From JALEFZ01 sp039817415 (GTDB lineage: Bacteria; Bacteroidota; Bacteroidia; J057): a stretch of DNA of 39,350 nt. The notes under the pieces were generated by a model that saw nothing but the letters and a program-made list of their open reading frames with translations, did not search any database and was not told the DNA's origin. The stretch spans positions 1 to 39,350 of the forward strand of contig JBCBVV010000058.1 of assembly GCA_039817415.1 (NCBI GenBank), written 5' to 3'. Shown here one piece after another: positions 1-8,129 of the stretch; the first letter of the stretch is position 1, and each line of letters starts with the position of its first letter. A program made the translations under genes and the position numbers.

Positions 1-737
1 GCAGCCATCATCCATTCTATCAAGAAGAGAATCAGACCAATATAAACGATCTTGACTTGCCCAAATAAAAACATTTGTATGGGATATTCGGGAACAAGGG
101 TGACTACACCAATGACCAGCATGAGGACAATAGGCATGACTCCCCCTACCAAAGCTAGGTGTCTATACCCAATTCTTGTGCCTTCATTGGCTTCCGCCTC
201 TGTTGCTGCAGGTGGTGGGACATTTTCCTCTTCTGTTTCAGATGTAGTTGCGGTAGAATCTTTTGCCGTCTTAGGAGCTTCTTGTGCTTGCTCTGCCATT
301 TGTTCTCTAGGGCTCTTTACTTCCTCTGTATAGACGTACCCTAAAATGGTTGAGGTGCTTACCGTCAACAAACCAATAATTGGAATGGCCAGAATAATCA
401 TCCTGCGTGTCCGCTCATCACCGAGCAATTGTTGGTGAATTCTTCCAAAAATGTAAAGGATGTAACCAGTTATAGCCAATCGGATCACACCAAGGCCCGT
501 TAAATCTGGGAAGAATGGCCAAGTTGCCAACGACCAGGGCTGAAAAACAAGGTCTGTGAGCTTTAGCGGGAGGGCAAAAGAATTGATGACACGAGCTGCT
601 GTATCCTGATCGGTGACCAACATTGTAATCACAAAAATGGTCAGTTTGGCTACAAAGCCGGCGACCATCAACAAGATCAGCCAACCTGTTGTTTGGTTTT
701 TACCAAGAAATAATTGAATTCTCGTATTTAAATTCAT
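1..737 (-). CDS. Rhomboid-like membrane protein, probable pseudoprotease (partial, cut by window edge)
   Basis: An open frame runs from an ATG at 737 to the left edge without a stop (245 codons visible); its C-terminus lies outside. It has several hydrophobic segments (about residues 18-40, 85-100, 112-135, 193-214, 222-244). The stretch around residues 58-115 (PWSLATWPFF, then YIFGRIHQQLLGDERTRR) matches the L1 loop and second helix of rhomboids. The expected HxxxN motif before the fold is missing, and where GxSG should stand the protein has ALVGGVMP, so the serine is absent. A charged, Glu/Ala/Thr-rich linker (about residues 138-188) separates two membrane segments, which is unusual. It lies 183 bases downstream of an intact rhomboid. 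Family by motif pattern; loss of activity is inferred. The final helix with the second catalytic residue is not visible. Confidence 0.6.
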   Translation of the reverse strand, partial: MNLNTRIQLFLGKNQTTGWLILLMVAGFVAKLTIFVITMLVTDQDTAARVINSFALPLKLTDLVFQPWSLATWPFFPDLTGLGVIRLAITGYILYIFGRIHQQLLGDERTRRMIILAIPIIGLLTVSTSTILGYVYTEEVKSPREQMAEQAQEAPKTAKDSTATTSETEEENVPPPAATEAEANEGTRIGYRHLALVGGVMPIVLMLVIGVVTLVPEYPIQMFLFGQVKIVYIGLILFLIEWMMA

Positions 738-920
738 GCGATCCTCTAGCTCTCCTTTAACTTTCTGATTACAAGAACGAAAACACTTGCGCTCCTATCT
801 GCAAGTCAAGCATTATATAGGTGAGATAAAATGCTCAAAATCATTCTAATGCATCAGTTCTATCACAATATTTTCAACAACTAACCAAATAAATTTCAGT
901 TAAGTTTTCAAAATGGCAAT

Positions 921-1592
921 CTAATTATTCTTAAATGGCAAATATCGTTCTATCTGAAAATATAAAACAGCTGCCACGACACCGGATAAGTGGCCGAAGT
1001 GTGAAATCCTTCCACCCATTTCATTTCCTGTGACTTGCATGACGACAAAAAAGGCCGCAATAGCTGTCAGTCCTATGATCATTTGCCTAGCGGTAAAGGA
1101 GATAGGAAGGAAAAGTAAACTTAATTTGGTGTCTGGAAAGTAATAAGCGAAGGCAGTTGCGACTCCATATAAGGCGCCTGAGGCTCCTACTACTGGACTA
1201 GGAGAAGGATCAAATAGGGTTACAATTAGACCTCCTATCACCCCACAGAACATGTAAAACCTGATAAATCTATTCGTTCCCAAGACCCTTTCAGTCATAG
1301 GACCTAGGAAAATCAAGAAAATAGAATTAAACAGCAAATGTCTTAAACTAGATGCATCGTGGGTAAAAAAGCTGCTGACCAACTGGATGGGATTGAAGCG
1401 CTCTGAGGTATAGGCTCTGATGGGCTCAGCTTGATAATGTAAAATATCCAGTTTCCAAAGGCTTAGGTAATTGGTGTAGATATCTTCAGTAAGTCCGGGC
1501 TGAACATTGAGGCCAATCTGAAGCAACAGCCATAGAGCGCCATTTATGATCAGTAGCCTTATGACTACAGGTGTTAATTGTAACTGATTCAT
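921..1592 (-). CDS. Rhomboid family intramembrane serine protease
   Basis: A 223-residue polytopic membrane protein. It has the rhomboid hallmarks: HLLFN (residues 85-89), GASG with the nucleophile Ser138, and GHLSG with the catalytic His201, giving the Ser-His dyad that cleaves transmembrane segments inside the bilayer. The length fits a minimal six-helix rhomboid. The start ATG overlaps the stop of mutL in an ATGA, so translation is probably coupled and both lie in one operon. Genes for one or two rhomboids next to mutL are a common arrangement in Bacteroidota. The substrate cannot be deduced from the sequence. Confidence 0.93.
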   Translation of the reverse strand: MNQLQLTPVVIRLLIINGALWLLLQIGLNVQPGLTEDIYTNYLSLWKLDILHYQAEPIRAYTSERFNPIQLVSSFFTHDASSLRHLLFNSIFLIFLGPMTERVLGTNRFIRFYMFCGVIGGLIVTLFDPSPSPVVGASGALYGVATAFAYYFPDTKLSLLFLPISFTARQMIIGLTAIAAFFVVMQVTGNEMGGRISHFGHLSGVVAAVLYFQIERYLPFKNN

Positions 1593-3433
1593 GATGTAAA
1601 AAATTCCTTCAACTCATCGGAGCTAATCTGCCTGTAAACCGGCCTTCTATTAGGTGCGATGGCAGGTACTTCGGTTTTAAATAGCTCCGAAACCATTTGT
1701 TTCATCTCTGTAAGATCCAAATTTTTTCCATAAGGTGCAGCACAGCGCTTAGCCATGCTTTGGGCAATGCTGCTGAAAATCCGGTCTGCTACACGAGTTT
1801 CATTTGTATGACTCATATCTAGCAGTATCTGTTCAAATATTTCTTTGGGATTGGCATTTGAAATGGCATGAGGAGTACCTGATACCAATATATGTGTCTG
1901 CCCAAATTCCTGTATATCAAAACCCAACTGCATCAATACCTCTGCTGCAAGCCGGAGTTCTGTTACATCCTGTACAGAAAACTCCAATCTCTGCGGAAAG
2001 AGAAGCCGTTGAGAAGGTAATCGCTGTGATTTATTTGTTCTCAAAAAACGCTCAAAAAGAATGCGCTGGTGTGCGAGATGTTGATCAATGATGAGAAGTT
2101 TATCTCCTCTTCTTGTCAAAATATATCGGCTGAAAATCTGTTGGACAAAGAAAGTTTCCTCCTCTTGCGAAGGCAATAGATTGGGAACCGTTTCTTCCTT
2201 CCTTGGAATATCCCCAATGGTTTCAGGAGGTTTGGGAGGAGAATAAAGCTCTTTCCATGCTTCTGTATCCATCTTTTCTCTTGCTTGAGGGGGAGAAGGG
2301 CGATAGGTAGAAGTCGAACTTGTAGAGGAAACAGGACTGCTGCTGGAGCCTTGTCCATTCTCCTTTTTCAAGGAATAATTCTCTTGATAAATATCGTTTG
2401 AGCCTCCGTTTCCACTGGGGATGTTAAAGGAGGAAGGGATAAAATGGCTTTCGGCCATTCCTCTTTTGACCATTCCCTGCAAGAGAATGTAGAGTGTCCG
2501 TTCATCATCGAATTTCACCTCTGTCTTGGTAGGGTGAATGTTGATGTCGACATGGACGGGATCAATATCTATGAACACCACATAAAAAGGGTAGGTATCC
2601 TTGGGAATGAAATTCTCATAGGCTCCCATGATCGCGTGGTGAAGATAATTGCTTTTGATGTAGCGGCCATTCACGAAGAAGAACTGCTCTCCTCTGCTTT
2701 TGCGGTAAATATTGGGTTTTCCAATGAACCCATGAAAGTAGGCATAGCCCGTGCTTTCGTCAGAAGGAACCAGATTTCCTCTTAAGTCGTCTCCAAACAA
2801 CATAATCAACCTCTCTTCTAGCGTCTGTGGAGGAAGGTTATACACATCAGTGTCGTTGTGTACAAGGGTAAAATGGATGGAGTGATGAGGAATAGCTACT
2901 CGAAGAAACTCATTGAGAATATGCTTGGTCTCAATCTGGTTGGATTTGAGGAAGTTTCTTCGGGCTGGAACATTAAAGAAAAGATTTTTTACCTGGAAAG
3001 TTGATCCTGGTGGGCAGGCACAAGCTTGCTGGTTGACCATCTTACTGGCTTCCATGTCAATCTCTGTCCCTAGTTCTTCTCCTTGTAGTCTTGTTCGTAA
3101 TTTGACTTGGGCAACTGCCGCAATAGAAGCCAATGCTTCACCACGGAATCCAAGTGTCCTGATTTGCATCAGATCTGCTTGACTACGAATTTTTGAGGTA
3201 GCATGACGCTCAAAGGCCATTCTAGCATCTGTGGCTGTCATGCCAGCTCCGTTGTCGGTAACTTGGATAAGGGTTTTGCCAGCGTCTTTGATCAAGACAT
3301 CGATGCGTGTTGCCTGTGCATCAATAGCGTTTTCCAGTAATTCCTTTATGACAGATGCAGGCCGTTGAACCACCTCACCTGCGGCGATTTGGTTGGCGAT
3401 GGCATCAGGAAGTAACTGAATGACATGTTGCAT
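1589..3433 (-). CDS. mutL: DNA mismatch repair protein MutL
   Basis: A 614-residue protein of usual MutL length. The N-terminal GHKL ATPase has KELLENAIDA (residues 30-39, catalytic Glu31 and Mg-binding Asn35), DNGAGM (60-65) and RTLGFRGEAL (92-101). A Ser/Pro-rich linker (about 340-410) leads to the C-terminal dimerisation domain. MutL links mismatch recognition by MutS to strand removal. In the C-terminal domain the endonuclease motif DQHAxxExxxxE reads DQHLAHQRILFE (near residue 450), so the middle Glu is Gln, and the CPHGRP-like motif reads APNRRP (near 595). Nicking activity is therefore doubtful, although such changes may be normal for the phylum. The start is the first Met and directly precedes the canonical MutL N-terminus. 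First gene of the mutL-rhomboid operon. Confidence 0.97.
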   Translation of the reverse strand: MQHVIQLLPDAIANQIAAGEVVQRPASVIKELLENAIDAQATRIDVLIKDAGKTLIQVTDNGAGMTATDARMAFERHATSKIRSQADLMQIRTLGFRGEALASIAAVAQVKLRTRLQGEELGTEIDMEASKMVNQQACACPPGSTFQVKNLFFNVPARRNFLKSNQIETKHILNEFLRVAIPHHSIHFTLVHNDTDVYNLPPQTLEERLIMLFGDDLRGNLVPSDESTGYAYFHGFIGKPNIYRKSRGEQFFFVNGRYIKSNYLHHAIMGAYENFIPKDTYPFYVVFIDIDPVHVDINIHPTKTEVKFDDERTLYILLQGMVKRGMAESHFIPSSFNIPSGNGGSNDIYQENYSLKKENGQGSSSSPVSSTSSTSTYRPSPPQAREKMDTEAWKELYSPPKPPETIGDIPRKEETVPNLLPSQEEETFFVQQIFSRYILTRRGDKLLIIDQHLAHQRILFERFLRTNKSQRLPSQRLLFPQRLEFSVQDVTELRLAAEVLMQLGFDIQEFGQTHILVSGTPHAISNANPKEIFEQILLDMSHTNETRVADRIFSSIAQSMAKRCAAPYGKNLDLTEMKQMVSELFKTEVPAIAPNRRPVYRQISSDELKEFFTS

Positions 3434-3473
3434 AGAAGGTCTCCTGCGTAAGCTGTTGTACAGATATCTGTTT

Positions 3474-3505
3474 GAAAGGTAGAAAGGAAGTTAGCCTGTG
3501 TACAA
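3474..3505 (-). promoter_or_regulatory. Candidate Bacteroidota-type promoter of mutL
   Basis: On the minus strand, TTG (3505-3503), 21 nt, then TACCTTTC (3481-3474), close to the -33/-7 consensus TTTG and TAnnTTTG. It would start transcription near 3468, about 35 nt before the mutL ATG. Read by eye; the last base of the -7 box does not match. Confidence 0.35.
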
Positions 3506-3676
3506 GAGAGACGAAGAAGGGAGAGTTATATTTTAACCATCAGCTTTTCCCTTTTCACCTACCAATGAACGCCTCAAAAGCTAAATTCATTCACTCTCAG
3601 GTATAAAAATGCTTAAAACTATGGCCAAATACAATAGGTGTTGATAAAGAAATGAGCCGAATGGATGCAGGTCCTA

Positions 3677-4999
3677 TCAGGCGGCTGGAACCATAGGAAC
3701 TGCCACTGCTTGTTGCTCTTCTAATCGAATTTCAAGGAAAATACGATCCTCCCTTTCTACCAGTCTTCCATTCATCCCCGTGTAGAAGAGTCCTTCACGG
3801 CTTACATTGGGTGAATGAATGCCTTCTGAACTGAGAAAACCTCCATGTACCAGAGGGGGGTGAACACAGACTTCTCCAATTTGACCCCGCTCTACCTCAC
3901 GCCCTTCCCTTCCATTGGCCTTCATCTCCTCTCTGATAGAAATGGCAGTTAGCGGAATAAAGAGTTCGTCAAACTTTGGGTGCTGAAGCGCCATGTAACC
4001 CCCGCATTCTTTCATGTGTATCCCTCCGATTTTCTTGCAGAAAAGCGTTGAGCCCAAACCCTCATGGCTTTTGGGATAGGGGAAAAGAATATGACTTAAA
4101 GAGGACCACTCTGCACTATTAGGACCTGAAGTGAAGTGCTTTTCCATGGATACGGACCTTGGAACCAGCATATTCACGTGGTATTTATTCACCAGCGTGC
4201 GCAGTTCGACGGTAGAGGTCGCATTGGTTAAGACCGCCGTTCCTCCCAATACAATGGGTAAAATCATAGATAAAATGATCGATTCGGCGTATTGAACGGG
4301 AGGATAGGAGAGTGCTTTGACATTTTTTCCTAATCTGATCAACTCCGAAACGGCCTGAATTTGAGCCTGGATTTGTTGATAACAGATGATCATGGGCTCT
4401 TCTGTGTTGCCTGCGGTATAGGGATGAAGGATAAGGGCAGGCTGCCAACCGTGTAGCTGACCAGAAATTTCTTCCCATGTCTTCCTTCTTCTACCAAAAA
4501 TTCTTGTCAGTCGGCTATTGGGAAGAGAAAAGTTTTTTAGGCCTAGTTTGCCCATTCCCTTACCTTGTGCGTTCCATACCCGCCATTCGAAGGGAGAGCT
4601 TCTGAACTTAACCCCTTTGCTCAGCATGTAGGTAGCAGCTCTTTGGGTGAGAATACAAAGCTTGGGTTGGATGGAGCGCATAAGGTCTCCCAGATTTTGG
4701 TCCAAATGGGAGTCTGTAAGCGGTACATAGGCAACACCTAACCTCCAGCATGCCCACATCAGTGCCATATTTTCGGGATTGTTGGGGAGGAAGCTGACCA
4801 ATCGGTCGCCCACACTTAAGCCTTCTTTCCACAATTTTTGTGTAAGAACATCTACTTTGTAGGCCAATTGGCTATACATCCATTGTCTTCCTTCTTCAGC
4901 CTGTACCACTGCTACTTTCCCTGGTGAGTCAAATGCCCATTTGTCCAAATAGGATGTAATATGTGGATGCCTGAATAAGCTAACCCCAACTTCTTTCAT
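3677..4999 (-). CDS. Degenerate, C-terminally truncated AMP-binding (acyl-CoA synthetase-like) protein
   Basis: The 440-residue protein follows the adenylate-forming (ANL) large domain from its N-terminus: the VGDRLVSFLPNNPENMALMW region (about 80-99) and WRLGVAYVPL match the usual family pattern. Key motifs are damaged. The phosphate-binding TSGTTGxPK loop reads TAGNTEEPM with no lysine (about 192-200). The TGD motif that binds the ribose of AMP reads YTGMNG (about 406-411). The protein stops about 30 residues later, so the roughly 100-residue C-terminal domain with the catalytic Lys is absent. The frame is still open over 1.3 kb, so the gene is retained rather than decaying. It stands alone between mutL and the envelope cluster. 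It is unlikely to adenylate acids; a binding or scaffold role is inference. It is not a good candidate for MenE, since menaquinone here goes by futalosine. Confidence 0.75.
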   Translation of the reverse strand: MKEVGVSLFRHPHITSYLDKWAFDSPGKVAVVQAEEGRQWMYSQLAYKVDVLTQKLWKEGLSVGDRLVSFLPNNPENMALMWACWRLGVAYVPLTDSHLDQNLGDLMRSIQPKLCILTQRAATYMLSKGVKFRSSPFEWRVWNAQGKGMGKLGLKNFSLPNSRLTRIFGRRRKTWEEISGQLHGWQPALILHPYTAGNTEEPMIICYQQIQAQIQAVSELIRLGKNVKALSYPPVQYAESIILSMILPIVLGGTAVLTNATSTVELRTLVNKYHVNMLVPRSVSMEKHFTSGPNSAEWSSLSHILFPYPKSHEGLGSTLFCKKIGGIHMKECGGYMALQHPKFDELFIPLTAISIREEMKANGREGREVERGQIGEVCVHPPLVHGGFLSSEGIHSPNVSREGLFYTGMNGRLVEREDRIFLEIRLEEQQAVAVPMVPAA

Positions 5000-5249
5000 G
5001 TATGCTCAGCTTGGTAGAAAAATTAGTCTGTAAATTATCAGATTTTCGGAAAATTCACAGGTATTTTTCTTTTAAACCTAACGCTTTTTGGCTGAGAAAA
5101 TTATCCAGCAAAAAGTAGGCCGAATTTATGGAATATATACGAAACTTAAACGTGTAAAGATTTGAGGACCAAAGAAAACGGTAACAAGGTAGGTGAATTC
5201 TTACGTCCCTTTAGCAAAGAATTGGGACCAACATATGTTTCTCATTAGA

Positions 5250-6395
5250 CTAGCGCAATAGCCATTTTTCTGGATCCAGGAACTTATCTGGAATCTCATA
5301 CACCAGAAAATTGAATAAGCTCTCTCCTGTTCTTGGGTCTTGCCTGACGGAGCCTAAAACCTGATTTTCAGAAACAATATCTCCCTTTTTGACATAGGTA
5401 TTGACGATGTTGGCATATACCGTTCTAAATTTTCCATGCTCAAGTATAACGACCGTGCCACTCATGGGGATACGGGTTACGGCAGTTACTTTGCCGGAAT
5501 AAACCGCTTTCACAGGCTGACCTTGGCCAACCCGCATGTAAATTCCATCATTAAAAATCCGGTTGCCAAATTCGTCCTCGCTTTCTCCAAAATGCTCTGT
5601 TATGACCACATTGCTTGGGGGAATAGGCCAGGGGAGGAGGCCTTTTCTCTTCTTGAAATTGCGGGCATATTCTTCATCGACATTGGTCGGTTGTAAAACA
5701 TAGGTCTCTTGCTCCTTCCGAATGAAGGTCTTGAGTTTTCTTTTTCGTTGACTCAATTGTTGTTGAATGCTGACCTTTTCTTTTTTCAGGTTGGTATATA
5801 AGTCCTTCTTGGTCAATTGGGATTGAGAGAGCTTTTCTTTTTCTACAACACTTTTGTCGATCAGAACCTTGTTTTTTTCGATGCTGACTTTTAACTGTTC
5901 GGATTTGTCCTTTAGATAGGCTTTTGTGGCCGCAATAGCTTGAATTTGCTTTTCTCTGTATTCCCTTAGCCTGTTGTGATAGACAACCCTATTGTAAGCC
6001 TGAGATAGATTTTTTGAACTTAGGACCATGAGCCAGAAGTTGTCCGACATATTTTGGGTACTCTGAATCATTTGGCAGTACTCAATGCTTAAGCGTTGAA
6101 TGTCTTTTTCCATTTGAAGGGTAATGGCCTTTAACTCGAGAATCCGGATTTCCTCTGCTTTGATATCAAGCTCGGTTTGTTTGATCAATTGGGAGCGAAG
6201 GCTAATCTGTCTATTGAGTAGTTTAAGGCTCGACAAAGTTTTCTTCTCTTTGGTAGAAGTTTCTGCCAACAAGTCCTCCGTTAAAAGAATTTCCTTCTCG
6301 AGTTCATCACGTGGGGGTTCCCCTTGTGCCCAGGAGAGAATGGGACACAGTAGGCAAACAAGGCATAAATATGGGAAAAGGATACCAATTCGCAT
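5250..6395 (-). CDS. EnvC-like murein hydrolase activator (coiled coil plus degenerate LytM/M23 domain)
   Basis: About 381 residues. An N-terminal signal peptide (MRIGILFPY..., cleaved after SWAQ) precedes a long, charged coiled coil (about 25-235) and a C-terminal LytM fold (about 275-375). In active M23 enzymes the zinc is held by an HxxxD pair and an HxH; here the sites read NDGIYM, VYANIV and LFNFLV, without His, as in EnvC/NlpD-type activators that stimulate amidases instead of cutting peptidoglycan. Start: a GTG at 6410 is possible in frame, but it lies within a terminator stem, and the ATG at 6395 gives a cleaner signal peptide. It is the last gene of the TPR/DUF4292/M23 cluster, an order often seen in Bacteroidota. 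It acts in the periplasm, probably at division sites. Confidence 0.85.
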   Translation of the reverse strand: MRIGILFPYLCLVCLLCPILSWAQGEPPRDELEKEILLTEDLLAETSTKEKKTLSSLKLLNRQISLRSQLIKQTELDIKAEEIRILELKAITLQMEKDIQRLSIEYCQMIQSTQNMSDNFWLMVLSSKNLSQAYNRVVYHNRLREYREKQIQAIAATKAYLKDKSEQLKVSIEKNKVLIDKSVVEKEKLSQSQLTKKDLYTNLKKEKVSIQQQLSQRKRKLKTFIRKEQETYVLQPTNVDEEYARNFKKRKGLLPWPIPPSNVVITEHFGESEDEFGNRIFNDGIYMRVGQGQPVKAVYSGKVTAVTRIPMSGTVVILEHGKFRTVYANIVNTYVKKGDIVSENQVLGSVRQDPRTGESLFNFLVYEIPDKFLDPEKWLLR

Positions 6396-6396
6396 G

Positions 6397-6427
6397 AAAA
6401 AGGGTCTCACTATTTCTAATGAGACCC
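6397..6427 (-). terminator. Rho-independent terminator after the DUF4292 gene, abutting the next start codon
   Basis: On the minus strand the 8-bp perfect stem GGGTCTCA/TGAGACCC (6427-6420 and 6409-6402) with a 10-nt loop is followed by TTTTT (6401-6397). One base later comes the ATG of the EnvC-like gene (6395-6393). It may act as an attenuator of the downstream gene. Confidence 0.75.
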
Positions 6428-6470
6428 AATATCCGATTTTGGATGAAATATTCCTCGTTTTAAATCAATT

Positions 6471-7244
6471 CTAGTGAACTACCCTTTTGTAAGAGGCAGG
6501 AACTGAAAAGGGAATATTAAAATCCTCATTGTTCATGTCAATTTTTCTGTGTTTGAAGCCAGCTCCGGCCTCAGAGGGAGAAACAACCTTGATGTCTACT
6601 TCATTTGGAAGGGTATATTCTCCTACTTCTTTGAAGTCATTCATGTTGACTTGCGCCTCAACATTTTGAGCAGAATCAATGATCGAGAGGGCCGTCATTT
6701 TATGAATCTCAGTATTGATCTGATAGGTAAGATCTGCCGAACGGAATTTCGACAACAAGAAAGCTGGATTTCCACTGATATCTTTGATGGTGGGGAGATT
6801 ACCGCCTGGATTGAAATTGCCAAGCATCATGTCTTCGACCAACTGAAAGTCCAGCGGGAAGCCGGCAAACTCAGATAGGCCATCTGCAGACATCAAGTGA
6901 TACTCCTTGTTGATTTTATCCAATACAAAAACAGAATCAGGGCGAATCAACACTCTGGCTACTTCAATGAATTTATTGATTCGGATCATGATAGCCTTGT
7001 CCTTCTCCATATAGATTTTATAGGAGACAGATAGATTTTGGAATTCACCTTCAGGCATGCTCAACCTTGCTTTTCCATTGATCAGCAGGTTGTCATAATC
7101 TACATTTGCAGCTCTGGTCTGGCTGACAATTTCCTTGAGAAGTGTTACCTGAGGGTCCTCCTTTTGTCCCTTTCGGAATAGCTTACAACTGGTACCTGTC
7201 AGACATAGAGAGGCACAAATAAGCAGCAATACAATGCGATTCAT
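6471..7244 (-). CDS. DUF4292 family lipoprotein
   Basis: About 257 residues. It begins with a short lipoprotein signal (MNRIVLLLICASL...TSC) and continues as a mainly beta protein of the DUF4292 family, recognisable by the DYDNLLINGKARL and MIRINKFIEVARVLIRPDS blocks and by its neighbours. The fold resembles LolA/LolB-like barrels that carry lipoproteins, but its function has not been shown here. An in-frame ATG at 7292 overlaps the stop of the preceding gene as ATGA. It would add 16 residues before the signal peptide, so the start at 7244 is preferred; coupling by the overlap is still possible. It lies between the beta-helix gene and the EnvC-like gene and has its own terminator. Confidence 0.85.
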   Translation of the reverse strand: MNRIVLLLICASLCLTGTSCKLFRKGQKEDPQVTLLKEIVSQTRAANVDYDNLLINGKARLSMPEGEFQNLSVSYKIYMEKDKAIMIRINKFIEVARVLIRPDSVFVLDKINKEYHLMSADGLSEFAGFPLDFQLVEDMMLGNFNPGGNLPTIKDISGNPAFLLSKFRSADLTYQINTEIHKMTALSIIDSAQNVEAQVNMNDFKEVGEYTLPNEVDIKVVSPSEAGAGFKHRKIDMNNEDFNIPFSVPASYKRVVH

Positions 7245-7288
7245 AAAATTAGCGTTGACTTGTGTTTGTTGTCGATACCCCAATGGGA

Positions 7289-8125
7289 TCATTTGTCTGG
7301 TGCTTCAAATCTATTGTTGAGGAAGGTTGTGTTGACCAACTTAATGGATTCCAACTGGTTGGTAAACTGCTGGACGATGTTGTTCATGAATAGACAGTTG
7401 AGCAATACAACTGTTGCATCTGCATCATCTTCGAACTTGAAGAAGTAGGGAAGGTACTCCGAGTTGGCGTTGTCCCTGAATACACAGCTCTCGAAAATGA
7501 TTTCTCCCCCTCCATAGATCATCACCAAGTCAAATTCAGCGGTGTTTAGGAATGAGCATTCATAGAAGTACACATTCTTAACATTGTTTAGGGTCATCAA
7601 ATCGTAGGTACATTCTTTGATCACGGATTGATTCATGGTAAAGCCAGAGATATTTACCAGTTTGATTCCTTCTGTACCAGATCCATATAGGGTGGAATTG
7701 GTGATACGGATGTTTGATCCATTTTGAAACTCAACCACACCTCCTACACAAGAACCTCCTACGGTATGTCCTATGATCATATCTCGGATGGAAATATGGC
7801 TACTGTTTCTGAAGCTCATTACCCATGAATATCTTGGTGAAGATACGAGGGTGGCGCCTGGCATGCCTTTGATGGTCAGGTTTTCAATACCGCTAATATG
7901 TAGTTCTTTGCCGTCAAACACTTCTTTCCATGAGATGTGTTCATTGGCAATTCTGTCAGCCATTTCAGTCAGGTTGTAAACGCCTGGCATGACTTTGATG
8001 GTCGTATTAGAACCGATAGCTTTCAAAAATTCCGAAGGGGTCGCAACGGTAACTTCTTTCGCAGAAAGGTTAAGTGTAAAGAGAGTAGAGGCAAGAAAAA
8101 GGATGCTAATCAGCGTGCGTGTCAT
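7289..8125 (-). CDS. Secreted right-handed parallel beta-helix protein
   Basis: A 278-residue protein with a signal peptide (about residues 1-22, LNLSAK at the end). After VMPGVYNLTE, a motif typical of the entry into pectate-lyase-like folds, there are about eight rungs of 20-25 residues with repeating patterns such as NLTIKGMPG, HISIRDMIIG, NIRITNSTLYG and NVYFYECSFLN. This fits a NosD/DUF1565-like beta helix. I see no clear catalytic residues of a polysaccharide lyase. It sits inside the TPR/DUF4292/EnvC cluster, 4 bases after the TPR gene and overlapping the possible upstream start of the DUF4292 gene, so it is co-transcribed. A role at the cell surface or in the periplasm is inferred. 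Confidence 0.8.
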   Translation of the reverse strand: MTRTLISILFLASTLFTLNLSAKEVTVATPSEFLKAIGSNTTIKVMPGVYNLTEMADRIANEHISWKEVFDGKELHISGIENLTIKGMPGATLVSSPRYSWVMSFRNSSHISIRDMIIGHTVGGSCVGGVVEFQNGSNIRITNSTLYGSGTEGIKLVNISGFTMNQSVIKECTYDLMTLNNVKNVYFYECSFLNTAEFDLVMIYGGGEIIFESCVFRDNANSEYLPYFFKFEDDADATVVLLNCLFMNNIVQQFTNQLESIKLVNTTFLNNRFEAPDK

Positions 8126-8129
8126 AGAA

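Noticed and set aside
1804..2785. Two plus-strand frames (95 and 113 codons) opposite mutL
   Set aside because: They lie wholly inside the conserved mutL coding sequence and show no protein-like pattern.
3677..4999. Possible MenE (o-succinylbenzoate-CoA ligase)
   Set aside because: Active-site motifs and the C-terminal domain are missing, and a futalosine hydrolase gene points to the other menaquinone pathway.
6396..6410. GTG start of the EnvC-like protein at 6410
   Set aside because: It lies inside the stem of a terminator, and the ATG at 6395 gives a better signal peptide.
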